From: Asparagopsis taxiformis
Lineage: Eukaryota > Rhodophyta > Florideophyceae > Bonnemaisoniales > Bonnemaisoniaceae
Direction: 5' to 3'
Length of the DNA: 64,000 nt
NCBI GenBank assembly: GCA_030407315.1
Contig: JALQPE010000993.1
Location: forward strand, 1-64,000
This document shows positions 52,509 to 61,306 of the stretch, one piece after another. Within the stretch, counting starts at the first letter, position 1. Each line of letters begins with the position of its first letter. Under the pieces are notes generated by a model, which had not been told where the DNA came from, searched no databases, and was given only the letters and a program-made list of their open reading frames with translations. The position numbers and the translations under genes were made by a program.

Positions 52509-54071
52509 ATGACCTTTATGGACGTCGACTCGGGGCCTTCGTCGCCCTCCCACATCCAAGACTCTGTGCGTCGTCGCCCGCGCCCGCGTCCGCGCTCCAA
52601 GAAAGGCTACAGCTTTGTGCGCGACCGCGAGATGGACGCTACCCCGCGTATTGACCCCACACTCATTACATGGATTGAGGGAAACACGCTGCGTCGACTC
52701 GACTCGGGCCGCTACGTTTCCCTGGATCGTGCCGCCTTGCTCGTGCGCTCTACCATTTCTATCGCCTTTTCGCACGACGGCAAGTACTTTGCTTCAACCC
52801 ACGGTGATCATACAGTCAAGGTTTTTGAATACCCGTCCGGTAAGCAGATTGCATGTCTGGACGGCCACCCTCGCACGCCCTGGACTGTTCGCTTTCATCC
52901 CAATGACTCGTCCATTGTTGCCTCAGGCTGTCTTGGCAGTGAATGTCGCGTATGGAACATCAAGCGCAGGGAATGCATTCGAAAGCATAATTTTCGAGCT
53001 AGTATCTCTTGCGTGTCGTTTAGTCCTGATGGTACTCTACTCGCTGTCACTTCGGGCAGGTCGTTGTCGCTGTGGGACTACATGGAACGCACAAGGAACG
53101 ATGGTTGGTCTGCAGCTAGTGACGCTGGCAATGGCACAGACCCGGGCCTTCCGCGAGAACTGTTAGAAGGAGTGAACCCGTTTCATATGGTGGATTTCCA
53201 TCCGTCAGGCAACATGCTGATGACGGGCGAGAAGAATAAGCAAGCCAATACTCCGGCTGGTACGCCTTCAGCGCAGGAAGAACAGTTTACATTGAAATTA
53301 GTAATTCATCGTTTTGATCGACGAATCGACAAGAAGTTTGCCGAGCCTGTTCTAGTTGTTCCACGCGCTGTTGCGTACAACGATGCGGGCATTCACTTTT
53401 CTCCGTGCGGAACCATGCTGGCTGCTTGTATTCCGACACGGAGCGATGAGAATACATTTCATATTGCAGTGCTATCTTTGATTGCAAAGGGGAGTATTTC
53501 TGTTGGGGCCGTTCTGTATCAGGCACCATTAGACAAGGGTCATGTGACGGCGCTGACGAATCTCAAGTTTTCATCCACTTCCAAGCATTTATTGGCGGGC
53601 TTCTCGTTTCGGCCGGACAACCCAGTGCTTAGAGGCCATGCGGAACACTACGAGGGTGGGGCGGGTGTTGAGGAAGGTCAGCGACGTCCGCAGCTTCCGG
53701 TGGTAGATATTTATCACGTGAGTGAAAAGTTTGAATTGATTAGAAGTCTGTGTGTAGATGTGGACGTTCGAGAAGTTCGTGAAGCGGAGGACGAGATTAA
53801 TGTGGCTGTATTTGCTCCTGTAGTTGGAGTGGCGGACGGTGTAGTGTATGGAACTCAGAAGGGTCGGATTCGAATGTTTCAACAAGCGACTGGTCCAGCA
53901 TCGAGCATGGCGGTCGGGGGGGAGAGTCGGGAAGAATGGACGGAAGCGGAGGGGAATCGATGGCCGACGAGGGAGCTGCCGCCGTTGCCGCCCACACGTG
54001 CATCATCGACTGCGGCGCAAGCGGGAACGGGCGAGTTGAATGATATTCCTGCGCGACACAACTCGGTGTAA
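52509..54071 (+). CDS. AMBRA1-like WD40 protein (DCAF type)
   Basis: A 520-residue WD40-repeat protein. The N-terminal blades closely follow the AMBRA1 pattern: IAFSHDGKYFASTHGDHTVKV near 90, then LDGHPRTPWTVRFHPNDS and IVASGCLGSECRVWNIK near 115-155, then CVSFSPDGTLLAV and a DYMER-type end. The GH-RTPW-FHP-ASGCL-VR-W order is characteristic of AMBRA1. AMBRA1 acts as substrate receptor of CUL4-DDB1 ubiquitin ligases and in autophagy control. Later blades (about 215-420) are more diverged, and the C-terminus (from about 470) is disordered. The N-terminal 45 residues are basic (RRRPRPRPRSKK). The protein is much shorter than animal AMBRA1, as expected because the long disordered middle of the animal protein is absent. 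Intronless. Confidence 0.85.
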   Translation: MTFMDVDSGPSSPSHIQDSVRRRPRPRPRSKKGYSFVRDREMDATPRIDPTLITWIEGNTLRRLDSGRYVSLDRAALLVRSTISIAFSHDGKYFASTHGDHTVKVFEYPSGKQIACLDGHPRTPWTVRFHPNDSSIVASGCLGSECRVWNIKRRECIRKHNFRASISCVSFSPDGTLLAVTSGRSLSLWDYMERTRNDGWSAASDAGNGTDPGLPRELLEGVNPFHMVDFHPSGNMLMTGEKNKQANTPAGTPSAQEEQFTLKLVIHRFDRRIDKKFAEPVLVVPRAVAYNDAGIHFSPCGTMLAACIPTRSDENTFHIAVLSLIAKGSISVGAVLYQAPLDKGHVTALTNLKFSSTSKHLLAGFSFRPDNPVLRGHAEHYEGGAGVEEGQRRPQLPVVDIYHVSEKFELIRSLCVDVDVREVREAEDEINVAVFAPVVGVADGVVYGTQKGRIRMFQQATGPASSMAVGGESREEWTEAEGNRWPTRELPPLPPTRASSTAAQAGTGELNDIPARHNSV

Positions 54072-54652
54072 GTAGAGTATGGTATTGACAAGTTGCATCA
54101 AGATACTGTTGTAGTTGGTTAGGTATTAAATTTTCTTACCTCGATTGTAATTGTTAAAAGTAGCGAGACGCAAATGCGTATCTGTATACGAAAAGATCTT
54201 GCAAAATCTGTATTGGCCAATGAGCGCGCGTGTAGTGCGTATACAAAACACCGTTGAGCAATACAAGCCGCTCGTTGTGTGGGCCCATCGCCCGATGTAT
54301 GTCCAATGGCATTTGACAAATGCTTGGCACATGAAATTGGTGGTCAGTAATGCATGATCGCGATGTGGACAGATTTAGCCATGCTGCCCAGACCTAATTG
54401 GACTACAAGTGCATGTGCTCTTGCGCTGTATCATCGATGCTGCGCAGCTCTAAACAGCATACGCCAGAAAGATCAAGCCAACCTACAATGTCCATCTGCC
54501 ATTTGCGGTCCTCAGCCACACAAGTTGCACATTTCTAAACGCAACGGCAGCACTCATTTAAATATATCCTCAAAATTGTACCGTCCCGCCAAGCTAAAGC
54601 TACTCGTTCAACTACATCTTTGCCTTGTTCTTGTAAACCAACTTTTTCTCAA
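54072..54652. other. Spacer before the sugar-phosphate cyclase gene
   Basis: About 580 bp with no supported gene. AT-rich TTTAAATATATCC near 54556, about 95 bp before the next start, is a possible TATA element. Confidence 0.45.
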
Positions 54653-55942
54653 ATGGCACCAGCGGCGCAAGGAATATTTGTCAAGTCCCCTGAGGAACGC
54701 AACGCACAGCCTCTTCCAGCAGCACCTCGAAACGTGTTTCTCCACTCCAACAGCTCCCTCCAGCATGGAACTACTAAGACGTGGACAAATTACTATGAAC
54801 TACCAGTTGAATACACAGTGGAAATTCACAATTCCATCCTCTCGGTGGATAGTGACGCACTCGCCACACGCTTTATGCCGCACGGCTTGAAACGTCGCTT
54901 CTGTGTTGTCGATGACAACGTATGGAAATTGTACGGCTCCAAAATTGTCGCCTACTTCAAGTATCATCACGTGCAACTCAAAGTGGTCATCGTGCGCGGC
55001 GGCGAAGAGAACAAATTGTTCTCCGCCGTGCAGGAAATCTTTGATGCACTGTGCGAATTTGGCCTACTGCGCCGTGAGCCTATCATCGCCATCGGCGGCG
55101 GTTGCGTGCTAGATATTGTAGGCTTTGCTGCAAGCAGCTATCGTCGAGGTGTGCCATATGTTCGCGTCCCAACCACTCTTCTGGCTATTGTAGATGCTAG
55201 CGTGGGAGTAAAATGTGGCGTCGACTGGCAACATCCTACAATGGGCGGTTTAAAAAATCGTATGGGAGCTTTCTATCCTCCATGTGCTGCATTTCTCGAC
55301 AAGTCATTCATAGCAACTCAGGATGAACGCAATGTAGTGAATGGAATGGGCGAAATTATGAAACTAGCTCTGGTGCGCAGTGCAGAGCTGTTTCATCTGC
55401 TTGAAGCTCATGGAAGAAGGGTTATTGATCAGCGATTCCAATCTCATGGAGACGATGTGGCTGATCGTATCATAGAGCTGTCCATACAGATCATGCTGGA
55501 AGAGCTGGGTCCAAATTTATGGGAATATCGATTGGAGAGGTGTGTCGACTATGGACATACGTTTAGTAAGATTTTGGAGATGAATGCCAACCCGTTGATC
55601 ATGCATGGTGAGGCGGTGAACATTGATGGCTTTATATGTGTGCTGCTATCGCACAATCGAGGATGGATTTCACGTCAACTCCGGGACAGAATTCTGAAGA
55701 CGATGCAAACCATTGGGCTGCCTACTTGGAACAGTGCTTGTACAATGGAGTTGATGTGGCAGGGCGTGCAGGATGGGATTGAACATAGGCATGGGAAGCT
55801 TCGGATGCCACTGGTGAAGGACGGGATTGGAAGCTATGGATTCATCCAGGACTGCTCGCGGGAGGAGATTGAGGCGGTAATCGCGGACAATTTGTCGTTG
55901 CAATCACAACATGGAGCTGGGCCGAAGGAACAGTGTGGATAG
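54653..55942 (+). CDS. Sugar-phosphate cyclase, EEVS/DDGS type
   Basis: A 429-residue enzyme of the dehydroquinate-synthase-like superfamily. Members use NAD and zinc to cyclise sugar phosphates: EEVS makes 2-epi-5-epi-valiolone from sedoheptulose 7-phosphate, and DDGS makes the core of mycosporine-like sunscreens. Visible motifs are RGGEENK near residue 120, the NAD-binding IAIGGGCVLDIVGFAAS near 148, and YRRGVPYVRVPTTLLAIVDA near 168. KNRMGAFYPP near 200 replaces the dehydroquinate-synthase version and points to the EEVS/DDGS side. NGMGEIMKLALV and the histidine-bearing DYGHTFSK and HGEAVNIDG boxes follow. The start at MAPAAQGIF follows from length; an earlier methionine adds 11 residues. 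No methyltransferase or ATP-grasp partner gene lies nearby, so the exact product is open. Confidence 0.88.
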   Translation: MAPAAQGIFVKSPEERNAQPLPAAPRNVFLHSNSSLQHGTTKTWTNYYELPVEYTVEIHNSILSVDSDALATRFMPHGLKRRFCVVDDNVWKLYGSKIVAYFKYHHVQLKVVIVRGGEENKLFSAVQEIFDALCEFGLLRREPIIAIGGGCVLDIVGFAASSYRRGVPYVRVPTTLLAIVDASVGVKCGVDWQHPTMGGLKNRMGAFYPPCAAFLDKSFIATQDERNVVNGMGEIMKLALVRSAELFHLLEAHGRRVIDQRFQSHGDDVADRIIELSIQIMLEELGPNLWEYRLERCVDYGHTFSKILEMNANPLIMHGEAVNIDGFICVLLSHNRGWISRQLRDRILKTMQTIGLPTWNSACTMELMWQGVQDGIEHRHGKLRMPLVKDGIGSYGFIQDCSREEIEAVIADNLSLQSQHGAGPKEQCG

Positions 55943-56055
55943 AATGTTTAGCGATAAGTTTGATATTTTTTTCTAATGCTGAGAGAATGTGGGAACAATA
56001 TTATTAACAATGTTGGGTGTGGTGCGTGCGATTGTGATGGCCAGTGGTAGACGAA

Positions 56056-56514
56056 TTAATCTTCGAGACCTTTTCGAACCTCGCGACGAACTGCACGATA
56101 AGCATCGCGAATTTTATCTCGAACAGTAAATGCGGTCGTCCTCGTCCAGCGCAGCATTCTTTTCACGAGCGTGTTGGCGCCGCGAACTTGCAACAGCACG
56201 GCGAGAGCGTAGATGCAGCCGATAAAGAGGGTGACGAGCGCGACGAGAATGTCGTAGAAAAAGATGACGACACTGATAGCGCAGGCAGTGGCGACGATTT
56301 TAATGAAGCGTCGAGTTACGGACATGGAGCTGGACGATTTGGAAGCATCTGTGTCGGGCTTGCTGTCGGGCTTGTTGATGGCGCATTTTACACGAGTGAT
56401 AGATGGTGGGCGTGTGACGACTGATAGACGGCTGCGACGCGGTGACTTGTTAATTGTCGTTTGTTTGACATGGGTGACTGACGCGGACTGGTTTAGAAAT
56501 GCTGGCGACGTCAT
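56056..56514 (-). CDS. Small membrane protein, probably plastid-targeted
   Basis: A 152-residue protein from MTSPAFLNQSASVTHVK. The basic, serine/threonine-rich leader ends near VKCAI, a form typical of plastid transit-peptide cleavage sites. A membrane-spanning region at about residues 75-110 (IVATACAISVVIFFYDILVALV, then TLFIGCIYALAVLL) could be two helices. The C-terminal 40 residues are strongly basic and probably form an amphipathic helix (RDAYRAVRREVRKGL). Not recognised. It converges on the sugar-phosphate cyclase gene with 113 bp between stops and is divergent from eS10. A start at 56595 would add 27 residues. Function unknown. Confidence 0.65.
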   Translation of the reverse strand: MTSPAFLNQSASVTHVKQTTINKSPRRSRLSVVTRPPSITRVKCAINKPDSKPDTDASKSSSSMSVTRRFIKIVATACAISVVIFFYDILVALVTLFIGCIYALAVLLQVRGANTLVKRMLRWTRTTAFTVRDKIRDAYRAVRREVRKGLED

Positions 56515-57017
56515 TGCTATGAAGAAGTGCTGGGTTTGTGTGGCGAGCGCTTCGGCGATCGTCTGGAGAGGGTGCACTATTTTTGCACTTTTCAAATTGA
56601 GATTTTCCTACAGTAGATCACAACTTGCGGCTGTGGCTGCGCATGACTTGAGGCCGAGATAGAGCGACTAGTTGAGAGCACGCTCCATTGCCAAAGTAAG
56701 CTAACTGCATCACGATGCGACCAAGCAGACACTCATTTCAAGGACAATTCATTCCTTGTCTGGCGCTGGTTGGACATGGCACTTGAGCTCGACATTTCGA
56801 CAGCCAGGCGCACTTGAATTGTAATCCTGAATTTCCATAATATTTTGCACCTCTGAAAAAATAAATGTAGATTATCCATTCTGGATCGGCGTCGCCGACG
56901 TCTAACCCTAACCGGCCAACCGAGTCGTCATCACTTTCATACACTTTATCGACTGTCCGCATCCGTTTCGACCATCCCAATCCGCTATACGCGCAGTCCA
57001 CTCACCATCCGTCCAAA
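56515..57017. other. Divergent promoter region, membrane protein / eS10
   Basis: About 500 bp between divergent starts. It contains the telomere-like box at 56902 and a short AT-rich tract near 56850-56870. No gene supported. Confidence 0.5.
56902..56913 (+). promoter_or_regulatory. Telo-box-like element upstream of eS10
   Basis: CTAACCCTAACC lies 105 bp before the eS10 start codon. In land plants, telo boxes (AAACCCTAA) are frequent in promoters of ribosomal-protein and other translation genes. Whether red algae use them this way is not established. Confidence 0.5.
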
Positions 57018-57470
57018 ATGTTGATGCCCAAGAAGAACCGCGTTGCCATCTACTCGCAGCTCTTCAAGGATGGCGTGTGCGTTGTGAAGAAGGACCCGAT
57101 GCTCAAGAAGCATCTCGAAATCGATGTGCCCAATCTGCACGTGATGCAGACGATGAAGTCGCTCAAGTCGCGCGAATACGTGCGCGAGACCTTCTCGTGG
57201 CAATACTACTACTATTATCTCACAGACGAGGGCATCGAGTATCTGCGATCTTACCTCAATTTGCCAACTACCGTCAAGCCCGTCACCCTCAACCCGCCGC
57301 CGCGTCAGACCGCCCGCTCCTCCTTTGCCGGCCGTGGTGGCGATCGTCCTCCGCGTAGATACAATGACGGTGCAGAGAAGAAAATGGGACCTGGTGGCGA
57401 CTTCCGTCCTTCCTACCGTGAGGGCAGCGGCGGTTTCGGAGGTCGTGGTGGCCCGCTCCGATCTGAATAA
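57018..57470 (+). CDS. RPS10: Ribosomal protein eS10
   Basis: A 150-residue cytosolic small-subunit ribosomal protein. [19 protein letters not shown] is the near-invariant N-terminus of eS10. The winged-helix core continues through [20 protein letters not shown] and [19 protein letters not shown] to about residue 80. The C-terminal tail is rich in arginine and glycine ([13 protein letters not shown]), as in animal and plant eS10. Length fits the family (about 105-180). Intronless. It converges on the HTATSF1-like gene with 125 bp between stops. Confidence 0.97.
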   Translation: MLMPKKNRVAIYSQLFKDGVCVVKKDPMLKKHLEIDVPNLHVMQTMKSLKSREYVRETFSWQYYYYYLTDEGIEYLRSYLNLPTTVKPVTLNPPPRQTARSSFAGRGGDRPPRRYNDGAEKKMGPGGDFRPSYREGSGGFGGRGGPLRSE

Positions 57471-57595
57471 CTAATTGTTTTGTGTGCGCTGCGTTGCTCT
57501 GTGTGACACCCCTTGTATATGTCTTTATGCAATTTAGTAGGCATACACCGCCGTAAATGCACAACTTGTTCAAGCAATCCGTTTTCAGTTTGCTA

Positions 57596-58816
57596 CTAGC
57601 TCTTCTCGTCTCTTTGCGTCGTAGTTGCTTGATCCTCCTTTTCCAACCATTCTTGCCATTTTCGCTCTCGTTCTTTCCTATCCTCTTCCGTCTCTTTGTA
57701 CCTGTAATCAGTGACGCCGTCGTAAAGCTGGGCTTTTAGCTTGCGCCCGTCGTACCAGCGATTATTCATCACCTCTATGCACTTGAGACATGCGTCTGTC
57801 GAAGCAAACTTGACCGCTACAACACCCTCAATGTTTCTTTCAAATATTGTTATTTTCTCGACTTGTCCACACGCCGCGCAACCCTCTTCCATGTCCTCTC
57901 GTACATCATCGTAGTTTACATTGTTTGGATCAAAGACGTTCATCAGGATAACAATGCGTGGAGCATTTCCATCTGACTGTCCATCTTCAGCCCAGCTTAG
58001 CGCCACATTCACCAGGTCCCTACGCCCATACGTCCTCCGAGCTTTCTTCTCCACCTCTTGCTTGCTACCATCTTCACCAGATACACCATTGCTTTCCGCG
58101 GAAGCTTTCTTATGATCAAAAGTAGCCATTTCGATTTCAATTGGCGTACCACCAGGTCTGAGCGGCGTGCCATCAAGCAATTGCATGGCATTTTCAACAC
58201 TTGGAGCGAGTGCATACGTTATAAGCGCATCACCTTTTAGATTGCCTTCATTATCCCTATAGAGCTTGACTCTAGGTTGTCCAGTTTCCGGATTCGGTAA
58301 GATGATACCACATTTTGAAAAAAACGAACCAACCTCCCTCTCCGACGCATCACTGGGGATTCCTGTCACATATATGCTCGTGTTCACCTTCTTTTTTGAT
58401 TTAGTTGCTTCACGAGCTCGCTTCCGAGATTGTCTCTTCCGTTCTTTCGCTATCGCTTTTTCCAGATCTGGATGGATTGGTACTTCATCTGCACCAGGAA
58501 TTAAACCAGTGTGCGGTTGGCTATTGGGAATTTGTGCAGTCACATGCTCTGCGTTATTCGTTGTATCTGCAATTTCCACTTGTACTTCATCCAAGGACGC
58601 CATCGCTTTTGAAGCAAGTTTTCGAAGATAGTCATGTTCTGAAAGTATGGACCATTCGTCTTTATCCAATTGAACATCGCTGGACACTCGTGTCAAGCCA
58701 TCTATTTTTCCATCCGAAAGCAATGATATTAGCGTCTCTGCGTTCACTGGTCCCGTTGTAGACGCCTGTTCCGTGATGTACCACCACACCTTTTCCTTGT
58801 CGTCTGCATCACTCAT
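57596..58816 (-). CDS. HTATSF1/Cus2-like splicing factor
   Basis: A 406-residue protein. The N-terminal ~60 residues (WWYITEQASTTGPVNAETL) form a GYF_2-like module. A basic stretch (AKERKRQSRKRAREATKSKKK) leads to the first RRM at about 143-230 (TSIYVTGIPSDASEREVG). A second RRM of the U2AF-homology-motif type spans about 285-380 (RIVILMNVFDPNNVNYDD, GVVAVKFAS, NNRWYDGRKLKAQLYDG). This order matches HTATSF1/Tat-SF1 and yeast Cus2. Those proteins associate with the U2 snRNP and SF3B1 and help U2 assembly in the nucleus. The acidic-basic C-terminus is short compared with human. Its start lies 271 bp from that of LSM5 in divergent orientation. Confidence 0.92.
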   Translation of the reverse strand: MSDADDKEKVWWYITEQASTTGPVNAETLISLLSDGKIDGLTRVSSDVQLDKDEWSILSEHDYLRKLASKAMASLDEVQVEIADTTNNAEHVTAQIPNSQPHTGLIPGADEVPIHPDLEKAIAKERKRQSRKRAREATKSKKKVNTSIYVTGIPSDASEREVGSFFSKCGIILPNPETGQPRVKLYRDNEGNLKGDALITYALAPSVENAMQLLDGTPLRPGGTPIEIEMATFDHKKASAESNGVSGEDGSKQEVEKKARRTYGRRDLVNVALSWAEDGQSDGNAPRIVILMNVFDPNNVNYDDVREDMEEGCAACGQVEKITIFERNIEGVVAVKFASTDACLKCIEVMNNRWYDGRKLKAQLYDGVTDYRYKETEEDRKERERKWQEWLEKEDQATTTQRDEKS

Positions 58817-59087
58817 TTTGGCGACAGCGTGAGCTGATTACGGCACAATTTGAGTGACGCAGTCTCCTTCCTCGGCTTGGTTGCAAAACGCTGAATGTGT
58901 TCGCGGCATATTTCAAATTTATTTTGCGTATCAATCCAAAATTGGCATTTGATCTGCTCTCAGGGAATCTTTTTTCTGATAACAACGCGCGCATACCAAC
59001 TGGCTTCATGAGACAGGCCTCATTACATGTCGTTTGTGTGGCAGTGTCAAAAGTTCGGTTGCTTCAACATATCCATTAGTTTTGACC
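58817..59087. promoter_or_regulatory. Shared divergent promoter, HTATSF1-like / LSM5
   Basis: A 271-bp gap between start codons of two splicing-factor genes on opposite strands. No TATA box stands out. Co-regulation is an inference from the spacing. Confidence 0.5.
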
Positions 59088-59457
59088 ATGTCAGCTGTGG
59101 CGCCTCTGGGAGTGGCACAAATTCTTCCGCTCGAACTCGTTGACAAGTGTATCGGCAGCCGGATTTGGATCATAATGCGTGGTGAGAAGGAGTTGGTCGG
59201 AACTCTGCAAGGATTTGACGAATTTGTGAATATTGTACGTGGTACATTTCTCTAGTATGCTGACTGTGAACTTGGTGGTTCATCGCTTCCTGACACTTGC
59301 AACGTGCACTTTTCAATAGGTTCTTGAGGATGTAATTGAATATAACGAGACACCTGATGGTAGAACAGAGAAGAAGCTGGATCGCATTTTGTTGAACGGC
59401 AGCAATGTGTGCATGCTTGTGCCAGGTTCCGAAGGGCCACAAAAGGAGCAGTCATGA
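59088..59457 (+). CDS. LSM5: LSm5 (U6 snRNP / mRNA decay ring), one intron
   Basis: A 94-residue Sm-like protein of the LSm2-8 ring (binds the 3' end of U6 snRNA) and the LSm1-7 ring (mRNA decay). Exon 1 is 59088-59234 and exon 2 is 59320-59457, with an 85-nt intron (GTACGT donor, AATAG acceptor). Without splicing the frame ends after 55 residues and loses the Sm2 motif. The joined protein shows [18 protein letters not shown] and the Sm1 motif ([15 protein letters not shown]), then VLEDVIEY, and the Sm2 motif [17 protein letters not shown]. These match LSm5 nearly position by position. The intron falls between FVNI and VLED. Confidence 0.95.
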
Positions 59458-59632
59458 CGTTTGTATGTTCACTTTATTGCATCGAGCAAAGTTTCTTTAG
59501 CTATGTACAGTAAGGTGAAAAAGTTAGTAGAGCCTTTGTTGGCATTCAATGTGATGTAATATGTTGCGCTCGCAAGTATGTGAATCGTTAAAAATTAAGC
59601 TGAGGATGACTGGTATGGATGGTGTTCAAGGA

Positions 59633-61063
59633 CTAGAGATCGATGGTTTCAACTAATTTGCTCTGAACGATTGCATCAGGTTGGTCCGCAGATTGCTCTT
59701 TTTCCTCTCTAGTTTCCACAACTTGTGGCGTGTATCGCGCCAATCTCAAAAGAGCTTGTTGACTGACGACAGCGGCCGACATCAGCCCAGCACACATTGC
59801 AAACACTTTTACCACTGGCATGTCTTCGTAGAGTGCAACGACGACGATAACATTGAGCGGCACCCTAAAAAAATTCAAAATGGCGCTTCGGCTTTCTTCC
59901 GGAATATACGGTGCACGCATAGTCGCCATGCCAGGGAAATAAATGCCACACAGCACCTCAAACACCAAAAACGCCGCATAAATGACTTGGACGTGCTGAA
60001 AAGCGGCGGCAATGAAGAAGACGAGCGCGCCAACTATGAACACATTTCTCATCAGCAGCTCGACACGCATTGAGCGCGACCAGTACGAGAACAGATTGCT
60101 GCCGATCATGGTGGCGGCCATGAAGGTTGAAAAAATGGTACCGTGCGGAATTTCCAGTACTTGACCCGACGCCGTCTGCAATGCCGGCGTCCAGACAAAG
60201 GTAAATGTATACATTGCACCTTCAAAGGCGGCTTGCGACACACCCAAGAGCACAATTTTCTCGTCGGACAAGAGCGATGTCCATGCGCGAACAAAGGCAC
60301 CACTAACCGACTGCTCGTTGTCACCATAGTTTTCGGTCCACGTGGCGATAATGACGACTGCGAGCACGACGAGAACGAATATGGATACGTCGAATGGCAT
60401 GACTTTGCCGAAACGATCGGCAAACCAACCGGCGACCTGGCCAGCAAGAATGGCGACGATCGCATTGGCGAATTGGGCGCGCGCAAAGGTACTACTGAGC
60501 AATGTTGGCGGGAAGGACCTTGCGGTGTGTTCGTAGACCATCCAGGCCTCAAATGCGGAGAATAGAATGGAGTATGCGACGCCGCCGAGAATGCGACCGA
60601 GGAGTAGTAGATCGAATGAGGAGGAGTGTTTGGTGAGACATGAGAGGATATAAGTGAAGCAATAGAGAATTGCGCTATTCTTTCTACCAAATTTGTCTGC
60701 GGAGGACGCAATGATGGTGCCGAGGACGGCTGAGGATGCGAAACCGGCGATGTAGAGCTTGCCTATGTCGCTCTTTTCAAAGCCGTAATGGGAGTAGAGT
60801 GCGTACACATAAGGACCCTGCAGCCAATCGGCGGACACGGCGAGGAGGTAGACGAAGAGGTAATTGGTTTGAAAATTGGCAAATCGATCGCTGAGCGTCT
60901 GTTCTGTGCTAATTGGCGCGGAGCTGCCCTTCTTGGACGACTCTGGAGCGTTGGCGACGCGCGCTGTCGATGTGAGATAGTGCAAGATGAAGGTTGCTAG
61001 TGCCGTTGCGTAGAATATTGTCAAGTACATAGCGGTCGGACGGGCGCGATTGACGGCAAACAA
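59633..61063 (-). CDS. MFSD5-like molybdate-anion transporter
   Basis: A 476-residue major-facilitator protein with about twelve membrane helices. The block SADWLQGPYVYALYSHYGF near residue 80, followed by LYIAGFASSAVLGTIIASSADKFGRK, is diagnostic of the MFSD5/MOT2 family. Members import molybdate in algae and animals. LLLLGRILGGVAYSILFSAFEAWMVYEH near 155 and FPGMATMRAPYIPEESRS near 380 are also family-typical. The first helix starts at about residue 12, so the methionine of MYLTIFYA (61030) is an equally good start. The C-terminal tail is acidic. It probably lies in the plasma or an internal membrane. It converges on LSM5 with about 175 bp between stops. Confidence 0.9.
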   Translation of the reverse strand: MFAVNRARPTAMYLTIFYATALATFILHYLTSTARVANAPESSKKGSSAPISTEQTLSDRFANFQTNYLFVYLLAVSADWLQGPYVYALYSHYGFEKSDIGKLYIAGFASSAVLGTIIASSADKFGRKNSAILYCFTYILSCLTKHSSSFDLLLLGRILGGVAYSILFSAFEAWMVYEHTARSFPPTLLSSTFARAQFANAIVAILAGQVAGWFADRFGKVMPFDVSIFVLVVLAVVIIATWTENYGDNEQSVSGAFVRAWTSLLSDEKIVLLGVSQAAFEGAMYTFTFVWTPALQTASGQVLEIPHGTIFSTFMAATMIGSNLFSYWSRSMRVELLMRNVFIVGALVFFIAAAFQHVQVIYAAFLVFEVLCGIYFPGMATMRAPYIPEESRSAILNFFRVPLNVIVVVALYEDMPVVKVFAMCAGLMSAAVVSQQALLRLARYTPQVVETREEKEQSADQPDAIVQSKLVETIDL

Positions 61064-61306
61064 GGGAAGCGTTGCTCGTAGCAGATGCTATCACTCATTT
61101 ATGACTGGATACACTGTACAAAATAGTGTCTAGTAGTGTATGAGATCGATTCCTGACACTTATGATACAGTACACTTTAAATTAGTTACACGCAGCGCAA
61201 CAAACGATTCATTGCTCGACTTTACAACTATTCTACCGGCCTTCTGTATATCCCAAAATATCAACACTCCCGACAATCTTGACACAAAATCAATTCGTTC
61301 ATATAA

